Assembly: GCF_003987855.1 (NCBI RefSeq) | Contig: NZ_RXIZ01000013.1 | Coordinates: forward strand, 1 to 64,000 | Reading direction: 5' to 3' | DNA from: Hyphomicrobium sp. | Lineage (GTDB): Bacteria > Pseudomonadota > Alphaproteobacteria > Rhizobiales > Hyphomicrobiaceae | Length of the DNA: 64,000 nucleotides | Part shown: positions 6,722-16,540 of the stretch, piece by piece | How positions within the stretch are numbered: position 1 is the first letter of the stretch | Layout: the number at the start of each line of letters is the position of its first letter | Notes under the pieces: model-generated | What the model was told of the DNA's origin: nothing | Seen by the model: only the letters and a program-made list of their open reading frames with translations | The model's database searches: none | Made by a program: the position numbers and the translations under genes

Positions 6722-8236
6722 ATGCAGGTAGCACAACAGGCAGAGTCTCAGGGCGCCGGGACGGGGCGCGATGCGGAGACCCCGGCAAGCGCTGTCGAGG
6801 GCCGTGGCCACAAAGTTCGCGCCATGCTCAAAGTCCAGCTCGGCGACGAGGTCTATTCGAGCTGGTTCAAAAGCCTGGAATTCGAAAGCTTCGATGGGCG
6901 GATCGTCAAGGTTTCGGTGCCGGTCAAGTTTGTGCGCAACTGGATCCAAGAGCACTATTCCGAACATCTGCTGCGCTGTTCGCGCGTGGAGTTCCCGACC
7001 GCCGAACGTGTCGAAGTCGTTTGGCGTCAGCCTGGCGTCGTGCAGCAGAAGGCGGCCGAAGTTCGCGCTGAGGCGGCAAATTCAGCGACCGCGGCTACCG
7101 CGCCTGCAATGCATGCCGACGCTCCCCGCCCCGCCAGCGCGCTCAGGGCTCCGATCCTGCCCGTACAACGGACGTCTGCGGGCGGTCTGGAAGGTTCGCC
7201 GCTCGATCCGCGCTACACATTCGACAGCTTCGTCGTCGGCGCATCCAACCGGATGGCGCATGCGGGCGCCACGCAAGTTGCCGAAACGGTTCTGACGGGC
7301 GCTCCCGGCTATAACCCACTCTACATTCATTCCGCGGTCGGGCTCGGCAAGAGCCATCTTCTTCATGCCATCGCCTGGGAAGTGAAGAAGCGCGCGCCCA
7401 ATGCGCAGGTCCTTTACCTCACGGCCGAGCGCTTTCGTTATCAGTTCGTGGAAGCTTTGCGGTCTTCCGATCCACTGGCCTTCAAGGAGCGGTTCCGCAA
7501 CATCAACATGCTGCTGATCGATGACCTTGAATTCCTCCAGGGCGAGCGCACGGAGCAGGAATTCGATCACATCATCAACGCGCTTCTCGATGGCGGCAAG
7601 CAGGTGGTCGTCGCTTCGGCCCGTGCTCCCAACCAGATCGAGCGCTTGAATGAGCGGATGCGGTCGCGCTTGCAGCGTGGCCTCGTCACGGAACTGCAGT
7701 CGCTCGACCACGAGCTGCGGCTCAAGGTTCTGGAAAAGCGCCTGGCAGAGAAGCGCGCTGCCGATCCTTCTTTCTCGCTATCGCGCGACGTCATCGATCT
7801 CCTGGCGCTTCGCCTGACGGAAAACGGTCGCGAACTCGAGGGCGCTGTCACGCGTCTCTATGCTACGTGGCAGTACATGCGCACGCCGATCACGCTCGAC
7901 ATCGCCGAGACGGTGATCCGCGATCTCGTGCAGAACCTCGAGCCGCGCCGGATCAAGATCGAAGACATCCTGCGCATCATCTCGCGCCACTACGGCGTGT
8001 CGAAGGGCGATCTGCTGTCGCAACGGCGTCATCGTTCGGTCGTCTGGCCGCGCCAGATCGGCATGTACCTTGCCAAGCACCTCACGGCCCGTTCACTGCC
8101 CGAGATCGGGCGGCGGTTCGGCGGTCGCGACCACACGACCGTTCTGCACGCGATCCGCAAGATCGAGGGCGAGATCAGCAAGAATCCGAACCTCGGAGAC
8201 GAGCTTGAGGAGCTGAAGAGGCTTCTCAATCACTGA
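6722..8236 (+). CDS. dnaA: Chromosomal replication initiator protein DnaA
   Basis: The 504-aa protein carries the full DnaA layout. Domain I is at about 28-105 (AMLKVQLGDEVYSSWFKSLEF). A variable Ala/Pro-rich domain II linker follows at about 106-160. The AAA+ domain III opens with LDPRYTFDSFVVGASNRMAHAGA, and the C-terminal domain IV contains the DnaA-box helix GRDHTTVLHAIRKIE (about 467-481). Walker A is VGLGKSHL, with Ser in place of the usual Thr after the lysine, and Walker B is LLIDDLEFLQG. The start is set by a GCGGGAG site nine bases upstream. It opens the dnaA-dnaN-recF-gyrB cluster and binds oriC to load the replicative helicase. Confidence 0.98.
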   Translation: MQVAQQAESQGAGTGRDAETPASAVEGRGHKVRAMLKVQLGDEVYSSWFKSLEFESFDGRIVKVSVPVKFVRNWIQEHYSEHLLRCSRVEFPTAERVEVVWRQPGVVQQKAAEVRAEAANSATAATAPAMHADAPRPASALRAPILPVQRTSAGGLEGSPLDPRYTFDSFVVGASNRMAHAGATQVAETVLTGAPGYNPLYIHSAVGLGKSHLLHAIAWEVKKRAPNAQVLYLTAERFRYQFVEALRSSDPLAFKERFRNINMLLIDDLEFLQGERTEQEFDHIINALLDGGKQVVVASARAPNQIERLNERMRSRLQRGLVTELQSLDHELRLKVLEKRLAEKRAADPSFSLSRDVIDLLALRLTENGRELEGAVTRLYATWQYMRTPITLDIAETVIRDLVQNLEPRRIKIEDILRIISRHYGVSKGDLLSQRRHRSVVWPRQIGMYLAKHLTARSLPEIGRRFGGRDHTTVLHAIRKIEGEISKNPNLGDELEELKRLLNH

Positions 8237-8520
8237 CCGCAAAGTCACCCCTTGCGGCCTGATGCGACGTGAGGCCGGCATTTCAACCCCCTGGAGTGCC
8301 GGCCTTGCCATGTGGAAAGCGCCGTTGAGCGGCGCGATCACGCAGATTATGCGCTGACCCATACATCTTACTTGAAAAGCCGGCTTCTTTCGGGTCTGAT
8401 CCGGCTCCGCGGGCGATTCCGCCCATGGGCGCGTCTGCGCCAAAATTCGTCTTTTGTGCGTGATGCTGCAGCGAGCCCGGGGCAGCTGCTCCGCGCACGC
8501 TTCCATAGCTGAGGAAAACG
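8237..8520 (+). other. dnaA-dnaN intergenic region with hairpins
   Basis: This 284-bp spacer holds a small stem (CCGCAA...TTGCGG) right after the dnaA stop. A perfect 9-bp stem, AGGCCGGCA...TGCCGGCCT, spans 8272-8305 with a 16-nt loop. Neither is followed by a T-run, so they may act as RNA-end stabilisers rather than terminators. I see no ORF or clear promoter in the remainder. Confidence 0.45.
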
Positions 8521-9639
8521 ATGCGTCTCGAGATCGAACGTGGGGAACTCTTGAAGGCGCTGAGCCATGTCACGAGTGTCGTCGAACGCCGGACCACGAT
8601 CCCGATCTTGTCGAACATCATGCTCAAAGCCGCCGGCGACGCTTTGATGTTCAAGGCGACGGATCTCGAACGCGAAGTGAGCGAGAGCGTGGGCGCCAAG
8701 GTGACCGCCCCGGGTACGCTTACCGTTCCCGCGCACGTCCTCCACGATATCGTTCGCAAGCTTCCCGACGGCGCGGAGATCGAGATCAAGCGCGACGGCG
8801 ACAAAGAGCGCCTGACGATCACGTCCGGGCATTCGCGCTTCAGTCTGCAGACGCTTTCGGCCGACGATTTTCCCGATCTTGCCGTCGGCGAGATCGGACA
8901 CGAGTTCACGATGGAAGCAGGCGATCTCAAGCGGCTCATCGACAAGACGCGGTTCGCGATCTCGACGGAAGAGACGCGCTACTATCTCAACGGCATCTAC
9001 CTGCACACGGCAGAGACAGCTGGGACGAAGGTGCTTCGGGCAGTCGCCACCGACGGTCATCGCCTGGCGCAAGTCGAACTGCCGCTGCCAAAAGGCGCGG
9101 AGGGCATGCCTGGCGTGATCATTCCGCGCAAGACGGTGCATGAAGTTGCGCGATTGCTCGAAGATTCGAGCGCGAAGGTGAAGGTTGGCGTGTCGCAAAC
9201 GAAGGTGCGGTTCGAGATCGGCTCGGTCGTGCTGACGTCGAAGTTGATCGACGGCACGTTCCCTGACTATGGCCGCGTCATTCCGCACAACAACGACAAG
9301 GAAATGAAGGTGCCGAACGCCTCGTTCAAGGCGGCCGTCGACCGCGTGTCGACGATCGCGAGCGAGCGTGGACGCGCCGTGAAGCTCAACGTCAGCAAAG
9401 ACAAGCTGATCCTGACCGTGAACAACCCGGAAGGCGGCAGCGCGACGGAAGAGATTACCGTCGGCTACAGCGCTGGGCCTTTGGAAATCGGTTTTAACGC
9501 GCGTTATCTGCTCGACATCGCCGATCAGCTGGAAAGCGAGGATGCCCGCTTCCTGCTTGCCGATCCGGGCTCGCCGACCATGGTGCGCGACGGTGGCGAC
9601 GGCAGCGCGCTCTACGTGCTGATGCCGATGCGGGTGTGA
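8521..9639 (+). CDS. dnaN: DNA polymerase III beta subunit (sliding clamp)
   Basis: The 372-aa protein is the ring-forming processivity clamp, with three repeated clamp folds. It starts MRLEIERGELLKALSHVTSVVERRTTIPILSNI, the standard beta-clamp opening. ATDLEREV, TISSGHSRFSLQTL-like strands and KLIDGTFPDYGRVIP mark domains I-II. The end YVLMPMRV is the canonical clamp C-terminus that lines the partner-binding pocket. The ATG follows a GAGGAAAACG ribosome-binding site. Confidence 0.98.
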   Translation: MRLEIERGELLKALSHVTSVVERRTTIPILSNIMLKAAGDALMFKATDLEREVSESVGAKVTAPGTLTVPAHVLHDIVRKLPDGAEIEIKRDGDKERLTITSGHSRFSLQTLSADDFPDLAVGEIGHEFTMEAGDLKRLIDKTRFAISTEETRYYLNGIYLHTAETAGTKVLRAVATDGHRLAQVELPLPKGAEGMPGVIIPRKTVHEVARLLEDSSAKVKVGVSQTKVRFEIGSVVLTSKLIDGTFPDYGRVIPHNNDKEMKVPNASFKAAVDRVSTIASERGRAVKLNVSKDKLILTVNNPEGGSATEEITVGYSAGPLEIGFNARYLLDIADQLESEDARFLLADPGSPTMVRDGGDGSALYVLMPMRV

Positions 9640-9647
9640 GGCTTTTG

Positions 9648-9701
9648 CCTCTTACCTCTGCCCATTACTGCGCTCAATGGTGAGAGGGTCAGGGTGAGGG
9701 G
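9648..9701 (-). repeat. REP-like palindromic element, copy 1
   Basis: Read on the minus strand this starts CCCCTCACCCTGACCCTCTC and continues into a hairpin (CCTCT...CCATT...AATGG...AGAGG). It is the widespread alphaproteobacterial repeat whose translation gives PLTLTLSP. It lies 10 bp downstream of the broken DUF559 gene, in inverted orientation to copy 2 (10074-10115). The CCCCTCACC heads of both copies face the gene. Confidence 0.75.
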
Positions 9702-9711
9702 CGGCCACGCT

Positions 9712-10040
9712 TCAGCAGTTGCGCCTTTCGAGCTCGTACAACACCGCAGCCAAGACGCCGTCGATATTTTCAATCCCGCCGAGATTTTGGATCCGGACAA
9801 TTTTGTAGCCTAGGTCCCGTGAGCGTTGGTCGCGCTCGCCGTCACTGGCGATTTGGTCTGGGTTCCATGCGTTCCGCCGTCAATTTCGACAATGAGACGT
9901 TGCTCGCGGCAGGCGAAATCCACGAAATACTGCTCGATCGGGAATTGGCGGAGGAACTTAAAGCCGCCGAGGTGGCGATCTCTCAACTGGAACCAAAGCG
10001 TATCTTCGGCTGAGGTCCCGTTGGCGCGGCTTCCGCGCAT
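9712..10040 (-). pseudogene. DUF559-family endonuclease-like protein, frameshifted
   Basis: The minus strand encodes MRGSRANGTSAEDTLWFQLRDRHLGGFKFLRQFPIEQYFVDFACREQRLIVEIDGGTHG, a clear DUF559 (Vsr/MutH-like, PD-(D/E)XK-type) N-terminal two-thirds. The frame then runs into a TAG. A second frame continues the family exactly: DQIASDGERDQRSRDLGYKIVRIQ...ENIDGVLAAVLYELERRNC, stop at 9712. The switch falls within about 9855-9866 and needs one nucleotide restored. It is either a recent pseudogene or a sequencing indel. The ATG at 10040 is the family-typical start. It stands opposite to dnaN and recF and sits between two REP-like elements. Confidence 0.8.
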
Positions 10041-10073
10041 CGCTTGGCTCTCGTTGGTATTACCGCTCTGCAG

Positions 10074-10115
10074 CCCCTCACCTAGAACCCTCTCCCTTCG
10101 AAGCGGTAAGAGAGG
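10074..10115 (+). repeat. REP-like palindromic element, copy 2
   Basis: CCCCTCACCTAGAACCCTCTCCCTTCGAAGCGGTAAGAGAGG has the same head as copy 1 and a CCTCTC/GAGAGG hairpin. It is on the plus strand, inverted to copy 1, and ends 47 bp before recF. Confidence 0.75.
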
Positions 10116-10162
10116 ACGGCACTTATATTTTAAACTCTGCCGCGTGGTGATAAGCGCATCCA

Positions 10163-11326
10163 ATGACCATTCCAAATGCACTCTGGGTCGAGCGGCTGAC
10201 GCTGACGAATTTCCGAAGCTACGCGTCGGCGAGCGTGACGACCGACGCCGGCCCGCAGGTAATCGTCGGCGCGAACGGGTCGGGCAAAACCAATCTTCTC
10301 GAAGCGCTGTCGCTACTTTCTCCCGGGCAGGGGCTTCGGCGTGTACCGTTCGTCGATCTGCCGCGCGCGTTGGGGGATGGCGGTTTCGCGGTTGCGGCCC
10401 GTGCGCATACGCTCGCCGGGTCGGCTGACCTTGGCACGGGCCTTGCGCCCGTCGCCAAGGAGCGTGGCGAACGCGCGGGTCGCATCGTCCGCATCGATGG
10501 CGTCGCGCAGTCGGGTTCGGGCGTTCTTGCCGACTACCTGGAAATCGTGTGGGTGACGCCGGCGATGGACGGGCTCTTCACGGGGCCGGCGTCCGAGCGG
10601 CGGCGCTTTCTTGACCGGCTGATCCTTTGCTTCGATCACGGCTATCGAATGATCGCGGGCCGGTTCGAACGAGCCATGACGAGCCGCAATCGCCTGCTGG
10701 CCGATGGCGTGCGCGACAACGCGCAGCTCGCCGGTTTCGAACAAGTGATGGCTGAAACGGGCATCGCCGTCGCGGCGGCGCGGCTCGAAGCAGTGGCCGC
10801 GATGCGCGGGATCGTCGAAAAGCGCCGTGCACGCGATCCGAACTCCGCGTTTCCCTGGTCGGCGTTCCGGCTCGAGGGCGAGATCGAGGACGACCTTGGC
10901 CGTATGTCGGCAGTCGAAGCGGAAGATGCCTATGCGAGAACGCTGCGGGAGACGCGCGAACGCGATCGCGCCGCAGGTCGAACGCTCGACGGGCCGCACC
11001 GCTCGGATCTTATCGTCGAACACGGACCCAAGGCGCTCGAAGCGCGGCACTCATCGACGGGCGAGCAGAAAGCCCTGCTGCTCGGGCTCGTTCTCGCTCA
11101 TGCCGAGCTGTTGACCGAGCGGCAGGAGGGCGCGGCGCCGATCCTGCTGCTCGATGAGATCACGGCCCATCTCGATGTCCACCGGCGAGGGGCCCTGTTC
11201 GAGGAAATTCTGCGTCTTGGCGCCCAAGCGTGGATGACCGGAACCGACGCGGATGCGTTTTCGGCGCTTCGGCAAAAGGCGCGATTCTGGGGCGTGAACG
11301 AGGGAAAAATCGAGGCCCTCGGGTAG
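10163..11326 (+). CDS. recF: DNA replication and repair protein RecF
   Basis: The 387-aa SMC-like ATPase helps load RecA at single-strand gaps together with RecO and RecR. It begins WVERLTLTNFRSYASASV, the usual RecF opening. Walker A GANGSGKTNLLEAL lies at about 34-47, the ABC signature is STGEQKALLLGLVLAHA, and Walker B is ILLLDEITAHLD. DYLEIVWVTPAMDGLFTGPASERRRFLDRL is a strong RecF block. The length fits the alphaproteobacterial family. The gene lies between dnaN and gyrB. Confidence 0.96.
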   Translation: MTIPNALWVERLTLTNFRSYASASVTTDAGPQVIVGANGSGKTNLLEALSLLSPGQGLRRVPFVDLPRALGDGGFAVAARAHTLAGSADLGTGLAPVAKERGERAGRIVRIDGVAQSGSGVLADYLEIVWVTPAMDGLFTGPASERRRFLDRLILCFDHGYRMIAGRFERAMTSRNRLLADGVRDNAQLAGFEQVMAETGIAVAAARLEAVAAMRGIVEKRRARDPNSAFPWSAFRLEGEIEDDLGRMSAVEAEDAYARTLRETRERDRAAGRTLDGPHRSDLIVEHGPKALEARHSSTGEQKALLLGLVLAHAELLTERQEGAAPILLLDEITAHLDVHRRGALFEEILRLGAQAWMTGTDADAFSALRQKARFWGVNEGKIEALG

Positions 11327-11416
11327 GCCGCCCGAGAGGGACAAACGGCCACATCCAAGCCCCCATGCAAAACACTGAAATGGCTGACGTTTTTGGTCTG
11401 GAAATCTGACGATTTC

Positions 11417-11445
11417 TTGCGGATTTTGGAGCCCGTTTGTGCTAT
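11417..11445 (+). promoter_or_regulatory. Probable sigma70 promoter of gyrB
   Basis: TTGCGG, a 17-bp spacer and TGCTAT lie about 41 nt before the gyrB start. The -35 element is fair and the -10 moderate; no competing better match lies in the 159-bp intergenic region. Confidence 0.4.
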
Positions 11446-11473
11446 TGAAAACGATCGAAGTTCCGTCCGCTGA

Positions 11474-13936
<2,463 letters not shown>

Positions 13937-13945
13937 CGTCGCCGG

Positions 13946-14404
13946 CTACCGCACGACCGAGTAAGTCGTCTCGATCGTGCGGCGGCCATAGCGGGCGGCG
14001 TTCTTTTCGGCGTGCCGCTTCAAAAGCGCGATGTTCTTCAGGTTCGATTTGTAAGCGATGTCGGCAAGGTCGCCGACCAGAGGGATGCTGCCCACCACCG
14101 TGTCGAGCGTCGTGTTCATCGCCATTCGGGCAATGAGCCAGCGCGGTGCGCCGAGCCGACGAGCTTCCCAGATGATATAGCTCGCGATCGCGCCCGAAAT
14201 CGCATCGCCGATGACGGGGACGAGGCCGAGGACGGCGTCGAGGCCCATCACGACATTCGTGCCGGGGATGCGAATGGCGCTGTCAAGCATCTTGGCCAGC
14301 GCTTCGATGCGCGCAAAGCTTTCGTCGAAGTCGCCAGGAGCCGCTCGGCTCGGGCTCGCCCCGCCGAAACGTGGCTGCTGCAGTCTTTCGAAGACAGATG
14401 ACAT
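13946..14404 (-). CDS. DUF4112 domain protein, membrane-associated
   Basis: The 152-aa protein carries the DUF4112 pattern ALAKMLDSAIRIPGTNVVMGLDAVLGLVPVIGDAISGAIASYIIWEARRLGAPRWLIARMAMNTTLDTVVGSIPLVGDLADIAYKSNLKN. Two hydrophobic helical segments each contain a P-V/L-x-GD motif, suggesting a small inner-membrane protein. The function of the family is unknown. It converges on gyrB with 9 bp between the stops. Confidence 0.88.
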   Translation of the reverse strand: MSSVFERLQQPRFGGASPSRAAPGDFDESFARIEALAKMLDSAIRIPGTNVVMGLDAVLGLVPVIGDAISGAIASYIIWEARRLGAPRWLIARMAMNTTLDTVVGSIPLVGDLADIAYKSNLKNIALLKRHAEKNAARYGRRTIETTYSVVR

Positions 14405-14505
14405 GGGCCTGAGCCGTTCCTTCTCTCACACGCCGCAAGGGAACGTGATGTGGGGACGACAAGTTCCGGCGCAAGCCCAGTGTCGCGAAATGCGCTGCGG
14501 GCTTT

Positions 14506-16299
14506 TCACACGCGCTTGCGGCCGGGGAGCGCTCGCGTTTCGGTTCCGGCCTTCGTCGCTGCGCCTTGGAGATCGTTGCGGAATTCGTCGCGCTTCTCGT
14601 GGATCGACGCGATGACGAGACCGGTTGGAATGCCGAGGCCGACAAGAGCGGCTTCGGACAGCTGCAAGCTTGCCTCGATCGTTTCGGGCACGGCATCGTT
14701 GACGCCAATTTCGTAAAGGTGGCGCGCATGCGCAGCGTCCTTGGCGCGGGACACGATGAGAAGGTTGGGATGGCGCGGGCGGATCGCCTTCACGATGGCG
14801 TCGATTTCCGATTGGGTGTGGATCGTGATGATGACCGCTTTGGCGGCGTCGAGCCCGCAGTGTTCGAGGAATTCGACGTTGCGGACGTCGCCGTAATATA
14901 CGGGCTTGCCTTCGGCGCGCGCGTTGGCGACGAGCCCTGGAGCGCGATCGACGGCAATGTAGCGGATGCCGTGCTCGGCGAGCAGATCGCCGATCAGCTG
15001 GCCAACGCGGCCATATCCGACGACGAGCGCCTTCACGTTGATTTCTGTCGCGGGAGACGCTGTGAGCGCGGGATCGACCGTGGCGGGCGGCGCGTTTCGC
15101 TTGGAGAGCCAACGCCCGAGGCGGGCGCATGCCGGGATGAGCGCCATAGTGAGCGAGACGGACGTGAGAAGAATGCTCGTCAGTTCGCGACTAACGAGAT
15201 GGGATTCGAGTGCGAGCGTCAGGATGACGAAGGCGAACTCGCCGCCCGGCGCGAGCAGAGCCGCGGTTTCTAGCGCTGCGCCGCGCGCGACGCCGAAAAG
15301 GCGGGAGAGGCCGTAGATGATGCCGGCCTGAAGACCGAGCAGGCCAACGGTTGCCGCGAGAATCGCCGCAGGGGCCGAGACGAGCGATTTCAGATCGAGC
15401 TGGGAGCCGACCGAGAAGAAGAAGACGCCGAGGAGCAGGGACTTTATGGGTTCGATCGTGGTTTGCACCGCGCGGCGGTATTCCGTTTCGGCGAGCAGCA
15501 GGCCGGCGACGAAGGCGCCGAGCGCGAGCGAGAGGCCGGCGGCGGCCGTGACGAACGCGGTGCTCACAGCCACGAACAATGTCGTGGCAATGAACAAATC
15601 TTCGTTTTGCGTTTGCGCGACGAGACGAAACAGAGGCTTCAGGACGTAACGGCCGACGCCGACGATGGCGACGAGCGCGGCGCAGGCCTGGACGATGGCG
15701 GTCAGGATACCGAGGAACAGAGAGCCCTTGTTGCCCGGCTCGAGAATGCCGATCAGGATCAAGATCGGGACAACGGCGAGGTCCTGGAAGAGCAGGATCG
15801 AAAAGCTGGTTCGGCCCACGGTCGTGGAAAGCCGCTTCTGGTTGGCGAGCATCTCGATGACGATCGCGGTCGAAGACAGGCAGAGCGCCGAACCGATCAC
15901 CAACGAAATGACGGGCGGCTGGCCGAGGGCGTATGCAACCAGGCCAATGAGCAGCGCCGAGACGACGACCTGCGACGCGCCAAGTCCGAACACGAGGCGG
16001 CGCATCGTCGACAGACGTTCGAACGAGAGCTCAAGTCCGATAATGAAAAGCAGGAAGACGACGCCCCATTCAGCGAACTGGGATAGCCGTTCCGTATCGG
16101 TAATCGTCAGCCAGGTGAGTTGCGGAACGTATGGCGTGAGTGCGCCGAGGCCGCCTGGGCTCAGAAAGGCGCCCGTCAGAAGGAACGCTAAAACCGTGCT
16201 GACCCCATAGCGATGCAGCAACGGCACGACGACACCGGCGGTGCCGAGAACCAATAGCGCGTCCTTGTAGCTTGCCAGATCGCCCGCCGCCGACATCAC
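14506..16299 (-). CDS. CPA2-family monovalent cation:proton antiporter with RCK (TrkA-N) domain
   Basis: The 597-aa inner-membrane protein resembles KefB/KefC/YbaL. Roughly residues 1-395 form the antiporter domain with about 12 membrane segments (LLFIIGLELSFERL, ALCLSSTAIVIEML, LALGAFVAGLLLAET). From about 415 an RCK_N nucleotide-binding domain follows, with the Rossmann signature ALVVGYGRVGQLIGDLLAEHGI. There it may sense NAD(H) or a thiol adduct. A short charged tail follows. K+ efflux is the usual role of the family; the ion is not decided by sequence. It is divergent from the PBP1A gene. Confidence 0.92.
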   Translation of the reverse strand: MMSAAGDLASYKDALLVLGTAGVVVPLLHRYGVSTVLAFLLTGAFLSPGGLGALTPYVPQLTWLTITDTERLSQFAEWGVVFLLFIIGLELSFERLSTMRRLVFGLGASQVVVSALLIGLVAYALGQPPVISLVIGSALCLSSTAIVIEMLANQKRLSTTVGRTSFSILLFQDLAVVPILILIGILEPGNKGSLFLGILTAIVQACAALVAIVGVGRYVLKPLFRLVAQTQNEDLFIATTLFVAVSTAFVTAAAGLSLALGAFVAGLLLAETEYRRAVQTTIEPIKSLLLGVFFFSVGSQLDLKSLVSAPAAILAATVGLLGLQAGIIYGLSRLFGVARGAALETAALLAPGGEFAFVILTLALESHLVSRELTSILLTSVSLTMALIPACARLGRWLSKRNAPPATVDPALTASPATEINVKALVVGYGRVGQLIGDLLAEHGIRYIAVDRAPGLVANARAEGKPVYYGDVRNVEFLEHCGLDAAKAVIITIHTQSEIDAIVKAIRPRHPNLLIVSRAKDAAHARHLYEIGVNDAVPETIEASLQLSEAALVGLGIPTGLVIASIHEKRDEFRNDLQGAATKAGTETRALPGRKRV

Positions 16300-16540
16300 C
16301 TCTCCTTAACAACCGTAAAGACTATGACGCCGGGCGCCACGCCGCGCCACAGGGCATTTGTGCTCGCTCCTCAGCCTGCTGAGGTTTCGCGTCGTTACAA
16401 CTCGCGCTGCCGCTCGCGCGTCATCGGCGGACTTAACGTCGCCTTAGCCAACACAGGATATCTGTTGGAGTATCTGTCCGCTCGTGCCGGATTTCGGCGC
16501 GCGGCAGCGAGGAGGGGTTTGCGCCTTCGAGGGTTTGAAA

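Noticed and set aside
5660-6760. GANTC (CcrM) sites around the dnaA upstream region
   Set aside because: Several sites are present, but about four per kb are expected by chance, so there is no clear enrichment to report.
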